Shown in pieces: positions 36,601-44,733 of a stretch of DNA of 64,000 nt (its first letter is position 1; every line of letters begins with the position of its first letter). The DNA comes from Porphyridium purpureum (lineage: Eukaryota; Rhodophyta; Bangiophyceae; Porphyridiales; Porphyridiaceae), in NCBI GenBank assembly GCA_008690995.1, contig VRMN01000018.1:169001-233000 (forward strand), written 5' to 3'. The position numbers and the translations under genes were made by a program. Below the pieces are notes generated by a model, which saw only the letters and a program-made list of their open reading frames with translations, had not been told where the DNA came from and searched no databases.

Positions 36601-39275
36601 CTGACACTGAGGCGAAAACGATCCTCGAACGCATGATCTGGCAATCGCAGAGAGCTCAGTGTCTGACCTTCGACGCGCGATCCGTCCAAACCGTCCTCGC
36701 CGTACAAAAATTGAATCACGTCTCCGACGCTGTTGCGCACCGTGCCGTCGTACCGCACCATCAGGTCTTCCATCGCCTTGATCAGGCGTCGCTGGATGTA
36801 GCCTGTCTCGGCTGTTTTGACCGCAGTGTCAATGAGACCCTCACGGCCGCCCATTGCGTGGAAGAAAAACTCGGTGGGCGTCAGGCCGCGCAAGTATGAG
36901 TTCTCCACAAAGCCGCGGGACTCTGGTCCAAGGTCGTCCTTGTGAAAATGAGGCAGCGTACGGCGCGTAAAGCCGTACGCAATGCGCTTACCTTCCACGT
37001 TCTGCTGGCCTACGCACGCACAAATCTGAGAAATGTTGATAAAGGAGCCTTTCGAACCCGCTGTCACCATCCGCTTCACATTGTTACTCGGCAGCAGCGA
37101 TTTCTGGGCGTACGAGCCAGACTTATCGCGCGCCCCGTTCAGTACTTTGTTAACCTCTGCCTCAAACGTCTCCATCATCGTCTTGCCCGGAAGCGTCTCA
37201 AGCTCTCCATTTGTGGTCTTCACAATGAGCTCGTCCACTTCCGCTTTGCTGGACTCAATCGTCTGAATCACTCGGTCCATGGTCGCATCGTCTGCCACCG
37301 CGTCACCGATGCCTATCGAGAAGCCTCGGTGCAGGATGAAATGGTTCACAAGTACTTGAATATTAGAAATTAACTCGCAGGTCACCTGCGGGCCGAGCTC
37401 CTTCCAGGTCACATGAATCAGGGACCCTGGCGCCGCGCCGACAGTTCGCTTATCCACGATGCCACTAATCAGTTCGCCCTTGCTGATGAGTACCTTGGTA
37501 TCACCGGGGGACATCGGTGTGTCTTCGTCATCCGGGTGTGTATTCGAAAAGCGGATTAAGTTCACGTCAGGCAAAATCAAAGAAAACAGCTGCTTGCCTG
37601 TCCAAAGCGGCTTTGGCAGTAGAATGGCCGACGTTGGCACGACGCCATCCCATCCTTTTACGTGCAGCAGCAGGTTAAACACAAAATCGCGCTCGAAAAA
37701 CGTGTCACGCTGCGTGAAGAGCATACACGCCAGTAGAGAGTCTTGCACAATACCCATGACTGGCTTATTTCCCTGTGGCGACACAATGCACCGCGGCACC
37801 ATCATGAGCTCGAGGATCTCTGCGCGGGTCAGCGTCGACTGGGGCACGTGCATATTCATCTCGTCACCATCAAAATCCGCGTTGTAAGGCGACGTCACCG
37901 AAAGATTGAGTCGGAACGTGCTATAGGGAAGAACACGTACGCGATGACCCATGATACTCATTTTGTGCAGCGACGGTTGGCGATTGAACATCACGCAGTC
38001 GCCATCGCGAATATGCCGCACAACCTTCATGCCATACTGGAGATCAAAGTCGCTGCGATTGCGATAGTACGCAAGGTCGATTTGCGTGCCGTCGTCACGC
38101 ACGACGTACTTGGCGCCAGGATACTCGTCCGGGCCATTCACCACAAGTCGCATCATCTCTTCATAGTTGAATCGCGTCACGACTTCTGGATAAGTCAGGT
38201 TCATGGCGATCGTCTTCGGTACGCCGACCTCGTCCAACATCAAGTTGGGGTCAGCCGTAATGACCGTGCGCGCCGAGAAATTGACACGCTTACCCATGAT
38301 ATTACCGCGCACGCGACCTTCTTTGCCCTTCAATCGCTGGTTGATGGACTTGATGGGGCGCCCGCCCTTTTGCTCAGCGCGCGGCAGTCCAGGCATTTCA
38401 TTATTCATGTACGTGGCCACGTGGTACTGCAAGAGATCAATTTGTTCATTGATGCGGTGCAGCGGGGCGCCGTTAAGCTCCAAATGTCGTAGCGCATTGT
38501 TGTTCTTCACAATGTCGCCGAGCTTGTGCGTCAGGTCGTCCTCGCCACGCATCGTGGCATCCATCATGATCGAAGGCCGCACGGGTGGCGGTGGTACAGG
38601 AAACGCCGACAACACCAGGTATTCTGGTCGGGTGTAGCGTGGGTCTAAGCCTAGCACGTCCGCGTCCGAGTCCGATATTTGCTTGAAGATAGACAGCACG
38701 CGCTCCGCCGTAATGATCTGCTTGCGATCGGCCGTGTCTTCTGGAGCGTCCACAAATTCTGCCCTAATTTTGAGGGCACCTTCCTTGGAAAACTTTGGCT
38801 GCACAGCGCCACAGCCCTCCTCTGGGTCGCACTTGCTCTTTCCCTCACACAGCTTGCTGATCGCCTGCAAACGACTCGAGCGCTTCTGAATGCGCGATGC
38901 ACGCTCAAACTTGGCGTCCTTCTTGGAGCCTTTCAACCGGGAGCAGTAAAAACACACGCTCTTCAGAACTCGCATCGTTACGCCGAAGAAACCCGGATGG
39001 AACACCGGTTTGGTAAACTCAATGTGACCAAAGTGTCCTGCACAGTTTGACTCGTCACACGCACAGGTTTCGCACGGAAAGTCGCGCCCAATCGCGCCCA
39101 GGCGCTGATCCATGAGTCCATCTACTTTTGGAATCCCTGCTTCGAACGCTGTTTCCACCTTGATCTCGACCACGCTCATGCGGCGGATCTCATCCGGACC
39201 CAGCACGCCAAACTGCACCAGCCCGACCTTTTTGGTCTCTGCCGAGCTGTACATGAAGCCCTTATTGAAATTCAT
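33678..39275 (-). CDS. RPB1: RNA polymerase II largest subunit RPB1
   Basis: A 1865-residue single-exon RPB1. The N-terminal zinc-binding clamp ([20 protein letters not shown]), the lid and rudder region ([33 protein letters not shown]) and the active-site [10 protein letters not shown] (Asp467, 469, 471) are all present, as are the bridge helix region ([20 protein letters not shown]) and trigger-loop region ([20 protein letters not shown]). The C-terminal tail from about residue 1660 is built from SPSSP modules rather than plain YSPTSPS heptads. RPB1 forms the catalytic core of nuclear Pol II. The ATG at 39275 begins [13 protein letters not shown]; the frame is open 16 codons further without an ATG. 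Confidence 0.97.
   Translation of the reverse strand: [1865 protein letters not shown]
33720..34300 (-). repeat. RPB1 C-terminal tail repeat region
   Basis: Coding repeats. The commonest unit is 17 residues, [17 protein letters not shown] (51 bp), each holding two SPSSP modules; it occurs four times in a row and in variant form elsewhere, alternating with [10 protein letters not shown] segments. Two adjacent 51-bp copies (34045-34095 and 34096-34146) are identical at DNA level, implying recent duplication. Confidence 0.9.
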
Positions 39276-39990
39276 TTTGATCGCCTTGATTCCCAGTCTT
39301 CGTTCTCCCGTGCCACGTCTCACCTATTCTACCCCGTTCGTGTCCACGTCCCGCACGCGCTTTTACCTCTCACGCCGCAATACGTCCACCGTGACGCAAT
39401 CCCTCCGCCCCGCTGTCCGTACACAAGCCACCGCTCAAGCATGCCACAGGTATTCGGAATCGCACACCGTCAACCCCTCGCCTCACGTAAGCGGACGCCC
39501 TCACGCCGCCTCGGAGCACACCGCGCACTCGCTCATACACATACACACACGCACGCACTCGACCGTAGATGCTTGGGCAGCATAAACAGCAGCAGCGGCG
39601 GCGGCGGCGGCGGCGGTGGCGGTGGGGGGTGGTGGTAAAAACAGGAACAGAACAGCGCACGCGTCCACGTCCTCTTCCGTTCCCCACGTCCCTTCGTCTT
39701 TGGTGACGGCGCGTCCCCCTCGCTTCCCCCGCGCGCGTCCGAAATCATCGACCTGTTCCATCGTGCAGCGACTCATCATCGCCACGCACGCATGCCTTCA
39801 GGCATTACCATCTTTATTGTAAAATCGCCCTGTTTACGTAGAACGCAAAGCACGTCGCACGATGAGGTACAGTGTGACACCGCCACGCGGAGCACTGTAC
39901 ACGTATCACTGAGTACAGTGAGAAAAGGTACAGTGTTCGCATTAATTTAATACATTTTTTATACTCGTACAATTTTCAGCGGGAGCCCAT
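39276..39990. other. Region between MYB and RPB1 genes
   Basis: A 715-bp gap between tandem minus-strand genes with a GGC run (about 39595-39615), a CA-rich stretch (39535-39558) and four GTACAGT motifs (39867-39934). Frames seen here are low-complexity products of the repeats. Confidence 0.55.
39867..39934. promoter_or_regulatory. Cluster of four GTACAGT motifs
   Basis: GTACAGT at 39867-39873, ACTGTACA at 39894-39901, GTACAGT at 39913-39919 and 39928-39934. The cluster lies 57-124 bp beyond the MYB stop codon and about 590-660 bp upstream of the RPB1 ATG. Confidence 0.45.
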
Positions 39991-41676
39991 TCAGGCGCGC
40001 TTGGTCGGAGATAAATGCACGCCCGAAGCAGATTCCGAGATGTTGCGGCTTGTATCTCGAGCCGCAGCTGGCGTTGCAGGGTCATATGGCGCTCTGCCAG
40101 CGGGCGTGTGCGGTCGCGACTGGGATCCAGAGGCCGAGCGCGACTGCGGCAATCCTCCCGCGCCGCCAGCGTCGGAACTGCCGCCTGCCGGGGCATCCGG
40201 GTAGTGATTCTGAGCCTCGTTTTCTGACTGAGTCTTGTCAGACTCGCGCTGCAGACGCAAAAAGTATTTCTGCATGTGCGAACGTACCTGCACAATCGAG
40301 CGGGTGCGGACGTGCCCAGCAATTGCGCGCGCGTCTCGGGATCCGTACAGCTCCAATGCTTCGAGGAATCGGTCGTGCTCCATGGGAGACCAATATCGCG
40401 TCTGACCTTCCACAAACTTGCCATTGTGGTCCTTGACCCGCGAGAAGCGCGAGTGCGTGTGGCTTTCAGACGGATCTGTCGCCGCCGCATGTCCGGCCGG
40501 CCGGGAAGGCGCCAAAGAGTTCGCGTCAGGCGGGTGCAGCTGGACAGCTTGCAGGTTTCCAGCACTCGGGTTCACCGGCGCGCCGTACGCGACGTTGCCG
40601 GTCGGCTGCTGCTGCTGTTGTTGTGGCTGATACTGCGGCGCCAGAGTTGAGACAGCTTGCGGAATATAATTGCTCATCATGTATTGGCTTTGCTGGATGA
40701 GAGCATTCTTCAGCATATGCGCTTCTTGAAGCTCCACGCGCAGGCGCGCGTTTTCTGCCCTTAGCTCCATCAGCTGCTGGTACGGATCTACCAGCAAGTC
40801 TTCGCGCGAGGCCGCGGCATGACCCCGGCTCAGTGCGTCCGCCGAGCGCACTTTATGCAGCACGTGCTGCGACATCGGATACATCGGTTCCGGATTCAGA
40901 TAATTACCCGCATGCATCCGATAAGAGCCTATACCTCCGGGCGGCATGCCCAACCCAAAATTGTAAGAATTTTGTGTTCCACCGCCTTCGCGCGCTGACG
41001 ACACGCCAGGCAATGCAAGCGAGTCTCTGCGGCTGTGAAGCACGGCGTCGCTTGAGTTGCCCGGGGCACCCACCACCGTTCCACTGTTGTATGGTGATGG
41101 ACGCGACGCAGTTAGCGCAGCTGTAGCCATGGCCTCATCATGGTTTCCCACAAGCGATGAAATGGACACCGAAGAGAGCGCCGCTCGCTGGTTTTGTGCG
41201 TACAATGAGTGAACCGGCGCACGCTGTTGTCCCGGTGTCACAAAATTGAACGAGAACGGCGGCTGCGCGGCCTCGTGAAGAAGCGCAGCAGTCGACGCTG
41301 ACAAAATTGCAGGAGCTCGGACCGGCAACGCGTGGTCCGTGCCGACTTCAACAAACGAAGTCATTCCAGGCAGCGCGCCGCTGCCCCTTTCGCGGTCCGA
41401 GTCACCAAGCGCAGCGCTTCGAGGTGCGCCTGCAGCATAGATGTGCGCCTCGGGTTCGTACAATCGTACCCGCTTGGGCGCACGACTGTCGCCGACAAAG
41501 TCCACGGCGGTGCGGGCGTCGGAGGGATCGTGCCGAAGCTCTCCGCCGCGGGCTCGCGCGTTGTCTGCCCCTGCGGAGGGCCGCGCTATTTCTGCCCGTG
41601 ATCCATCAGCCGCGGCGTCCGCAGCGCCCTGTGGCCGCTTCGACCCCGCGGGCTGCTGGGGATCGGCGTTTTCCAT
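39991..41676 (-). CDS. SHxQKYF-type single-repeat MYB transcription factor
   Basis: A 561-residue protein with one MYB-like repeat at about residues 420-475: RYWSPMEHDRFLEALELYG, then IAGHVRTRSIVQVRSHMQKYF (SHMQKYF at 466-472). In plants SHAQKYF proteins include circadian regulators (CCA1/LHY/RVE) and bind GATA-like or I-box DNA; here Ala is replaced by Met, as in several algal and protist versions. A short helix (LMELRAENARLRVELQEAHML, about 307-330) could form a coiled coil, and a Gln run precedes the MYB repeat. The remainder is Ser/Ala/Pro-rich and probably disordered. The ATG at 41676 is the first. Confidence 0.85.
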   Translation of the reverse strand: MENADPQQPAGSKRPQGAADAAADGSRAEIARPSAGADNARARGGELRHDPSDARTAVDFVGDSRAPKRVRLYEPEAHIYAAGAPRSAALGDSDRERGSGALPGMTSFVEVGTDHALPVRAPAILSASTAALLHEAAQPPFSFNFVTPGQQRAPVHSLYAQNQRAALSSVSISSLVGNHDEAMATAALTASRPSPYNSGTVVGAPGNSSDAVLHSRRDSLALPGVSSAREGGGTQNSYNFGLGMPPGGIGSYRMHAGNYLNPEPMYPMSQHVLHKVRSADALSRGHAAASREDLLVDPYQQLMELRAENARLRVELQEAHMLKNALIQQSQYMMSNYIPQAVSTLAPQYQPQQQQQQPTGNVAYGAPVNPSAGNLQAVQLHPPDANSLAPSRPAGHAAATDPSESHTHSRFSRVKDHNGKFVEGQTRYWSPMEHDRFLEALELYGSRDARAIAGHVRTRSIVQVRSHMQKYFLRLQRESDKTQSENEAQNHYPDAPAGGSSDAGGAGGLPQSRSASGSQSRPHTPAGRAPYDPATPAAARDTSRNISESASGVHLSPTKRA

Positions 41677-42538
41677 CGGATGCGTGTGCAGGCCTTCTGG
41701 TTCGACGTTTGAACCTGGCGTTGTGCCTTACACCGTCATTCTCTCCTTTGCGCACTGGCAAACCGTCTTCCCCTGGTCCCCGCAATCCAACGCACGCCAC
41801 AGCCGGCGTTCCTAGAAGCAGACCTATGCCGTGCTTTGCCTCAATGCCACCCGCCGTATCGCAGACTGGCGCAGTGCGCAGAACGCAGTCCCAGTACACT
41901 CCCCAACCTGTCGCGTCGCGCCTTCCACGGCCCGGTTCTGCGATGATTCCAACGAGTGCTGGTCTGCTCCGACCCCCAGTGCGGCGCTCGCTTCCTAATC
42001 ACCTGCAACGCCTCTTTCTCCTCCCTCCTTCAGCGTCTGCTTCCCTCGATTCCTTGTCTCCGTCGGTCGTTTCTTCTTCCATGCCACAAAACCCGCAAAA
42101 CTTAAAAACACTGGCACTGAACCTTAAAATAAAATGAAACCCCACAAAACCAAAACCCCAAAAACTGCCGGATGCGCACAGAAGCGCCGTGTTCCGTTGA
42201 CGGATGGCTGTAAAAACGCCTGCGTCCCGCCACGCAAAAATGACTCGGTTTCGTCATTTTTCGTCATTTTTCCTTCGGCGCGCTGCGGCATCGTGACGTG
42301 GTGGCGGTACTGCGCACTGTACTTCTGTAACACGGGGGGTTGTTTAGCGATGATCGAGCGCTCACGACTGTATGGTTCACAGTACCCTGGGGGTACACTC
42401 GATATTTGTGGGAAGTGAGATAAAAGGTGGGTGTGGTGCGGGAGATAAATTGGGTGGCGCGCTGGCCGGTGTGTGGTTTGGGACGGAAGGGTGAGAGAAG
42501 GAGGAGCACACGCGCGCGTCGCGAACACGCAGCTGGCC
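41677..42538. other. Divergent promoter region of MYB and amidase genes
   Basis: An 862-bp gap. A direct repeat TTCGTCATTTT occurs twice at about 42250-42271, and ACTGTAC at 42316-42322. Several frames of 60-220 codons overlap on both strands with no recognisable domain. Confidence 0.5.
42316..42322 (-). promoter_or_regulatory. GTACAGT motif upstream of amidase
   Basis: ACTGTAC on the plus strand, 217 bp upstream of the amidase ATG. Confidence 0.35.
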
Positions 42539-44341
42539 ATGGACGCGGATGATATGCAGGACCAGTACTCACTCAAGACGCTGCAGGCGCCCGTGCTTTC
42601 TGGATGGCAGCTCAGATGGTTTGTCAGGCTCGTCGAGACGTTCGAGCTGCCGCTTCGGTTTGTGGTGAGGCGGTCTGGCTTCAACCGCTTGCTTGAGCTG
42701 CAGAGGGACTCCGACCTCGTGCAGATTCCAGTGCATGACGTGCTCGCCGCGCAGCAGGGCAACATGACCGACCAGCAGCGCGCCGACTTTGTCAAAGAAA
42801 TGGACGCCGTCTTCTCCGAATTGTTCGAAATGGATTCAGCACGGTCAAGGACCTCTCGCTCTGTGTGGGATTATGTGCAAATGTATCGAGCGGCGTCGAG
42901 CACCCCTCTGCAGGTCGTGGCTGACTTGTTGGACCTTGTCAAGGCGCAGGACCCGCGCCCATTCGACTACGTGGAGCACAAGCACGGTGCCACGCCTTGT
43001 TCTACCGCGCTAAACTGCTTCTCACAAATTGACGAGGAGCAGGCTTTGGACGCCGCGCGGCAGTCCACAGAGCGATGGCAAAGCGGACACCCCATTTCGC
43101 TGCTGGACGGCGTACCCGTCGCCATCAAGGAATGCTTCAAAGTTCGCAACTATCGCACCACATGTGGACTCGGGAGCGTCAGAAACAGTTCGCGGTCGCT
43201 TGAGCAAGATGACGCTCCACTTGTAGCCGTGCTTCGAGACCTCGGCTGTGTCGTGGTGGGCCTCACCACGATGGACGAAAATGGGCTGGGCGTGCGCGGG
43301 TTTAATGCAAGCTGGGGGCAAGTGCGAAACAGCGTGAACCCTCAATTTGTGTCCGGCGGCTCAAGTGCCGGCAGTGGTGCGTGCGTGGGTGCAGGGATGT
43401 GCCCAATTGCCGTTGGAGTGGACGGAGGCGGTTCGATTCGAATTCCCGCGGGCTTCAACGGCATTGTTGGTGTCAAGCCGACGTATGGCCGCGTAAATGG
43501 GACGGGATGCTTTCCACCTGGAGCGAAGGCGACCTCGCACTCTGGTCCAATGGCGTCGTGCGTCCTTGATGCGGCGCTTGAATTCTACGCCATGCTTCTC
43601 GCTGGTCCAGACCCAGGGTTGCCTGACCCGCATCCGCAACTGCCCCGTCCCAAGGAACTGCTCGACCTGGTCAAAACAGGGAGCATCAAATCGCTCAAGC
43701 TAGGCGTCTTTTGGCCGTGGTTTAATGATTGCGCGCCCCAGATTCGCGATGCGTGCGCGGCATTTGTGGAGAAGATGCAGCAAGATGGCGGGGCCACCGT
43801 GATTCCTATCACCATCCCCAACCTAGAGGACATGCGCGTCGCGCACAGCTGCCAAATCATCACCGAGCATGCCTCCAGCCTTGTGGATCACGGCCTGGAA
43901 TCGTTGCGTGATGAAATGGGACTGGACTTTCGCGCGAAACTGCAAGCGGCAATGTATCTGCGGCAGAACCCACAGTTTGTGCGCGGCTCTTACGCGATCC
44001 GAGCTGACGCCATGGCGCTCTTCCGGAAACTGTTTGAAGACGAGCATCTAGACGCCATCGTGACCCCAACGACTGCTATTTTGCCGCCGCGCGTACCTTC
44101 GAATGTGGTCACTGGGGAGCTGAATGGCCAACTGGATTCACTGATCATGCGGTATGCCTTTGTTGGCAACTTTGTCGGCCTGCCAGCGGGCACGGTGAAT
44201 ATCGGTCTGGGACCTGCGCCAGACTGTCTACCGATTGGAATGCAGTTCATGTGCGCGCCTTGGGCAGAAGCAAAGCTGCTCCATCTCATGTTCTGGTGCG
44301 AGCAGCGCGCTCCGCAGCGTGCTCGTGCAGAAGCACCGTAA
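42539..44341 (+). CDS. Fatty acid amide hydrolase-like amidase
   Basis: A 600-residue amidase-signature enzyme. The Ser-cis-Ser-Lys triad is visible: Lys197 in GVPVAIKE, Ser275 in the GGSSAGSG loop, and the nucleophile Ser299 in VDGGGSIRIPAGF. The Lys-Ser and Ser-Ser spacings (78 and 24) agree with the family. An N-terminal 130-residue helical extension, and the C-terminal FVGNFVGLPAGTVNIGL segment, resemble plant FAAH, which hydrolyses N-acylethanolamines at membranes. A bacterial-type amidase or GatA role is less likely given the extension. The first ATG is at 42539; the upstream open frame has none. Single exon, divergent from the MYB gene. Confidence 0.85.
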   Translation: MDADDMQDQYSLKTLQAPVLSGWQLRWFVRLVETFELPLRFVVRRSGFNRLLELQRDSDLVQIPVHDVLAAQQGNMTDQQRADFVKEMDAVFSELFEMDSARSRTSRSVWDYVQMYRAASSTPLQVVADLLDLVKAQDPRPFDYVEHKHGATPCSTALNCFSQIDEEQALDAARQSTERWQSGHPISLLDGVPVAIKECFKVRNYRTTCGLGSVRNSSRSLEQDDAPLVAVLRDLGCVVVGLTTMDENGLGVRGFNASWGQVRNSVNPQFVSGGSSAGSGACVGAGMCPIAVGVDGGGSIRIPAGFNGIVGVKPTYGRVNGTGCFPPGAKATSHSGPMASCVLDAALEFYAMLLAGPDPGLPDPHPQLPRPKELLDLVKTGSIKSLKLGVFWPWFNDCAPQIRDACAAFVEKMQQDGGATVIPITIPNLEDMRVAHSCQIITEHASSLVDHGLESLRDEMGLDFRAKLQAAMYLRQNPQFVRGSYAIRADAMALFRKLFEDEHLDAIVTPTTAILPPRVPSNVVTGELNGQLDSLIMRYAFVGNFVGLPAGTVNIGLGPAPDCLPIGMQFMCAPWAEAKLLHLMFWCEQRAPQRARAEAP

Positions 44342-44733
44342 AAAGTGCAACACACAAAAAAATGGTCCATTGACGAAAACTGGCAATGGCAATTGTAGTT
44401 CGTGAGCATTACGTTTGTATGTGTAAAAGTGGCTTGATAATACATAGTGTGTCCGCATTGCAAACGAATGACAAACCCAATGTGCGCTTTCGCGCGTAGG
44501 GCACCGGCATGACATCTGTCATGCCGGCTTTCCTTTAAAGGGCCGCACCGTGTCGGCGTCTGGACGCGGGTTGCACTGCCATGTTGCGCCGAGTCGTCGT
44601 ATTCGCGCGTCCGGGCCCGTCGCGTCGACGAGAACAAAGGCTCGCGAACACACTTCGGTAGCGTCCATGTGCAGTAGGTGATTCCGACCTAGCACGCCGC
44701 CTATACTCCTTTGCGCAGGGCAATAACTTCGCA
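44342..44733. other. Intergenic region between tandem genes
   Basis: A 392-bp gap. A TATA-like CTTTAAAGG lies at about 44533-44541, roughly 200 bp upstream of the next ATG. No gene seen. Confidence 0.45.

Noticed and set aside
39595-39640. GGC-rich run that could encode polyglycine
   Set aside because: It lies outside any supported gene and looks like a simple-sequence repeat.
41307-42137. 276-codon plus-strand frame overlapping the MYB start
   Set aside because: Begins inside the MYB coding region, Arg/Pro/Ser-rich, no recognisable protein.
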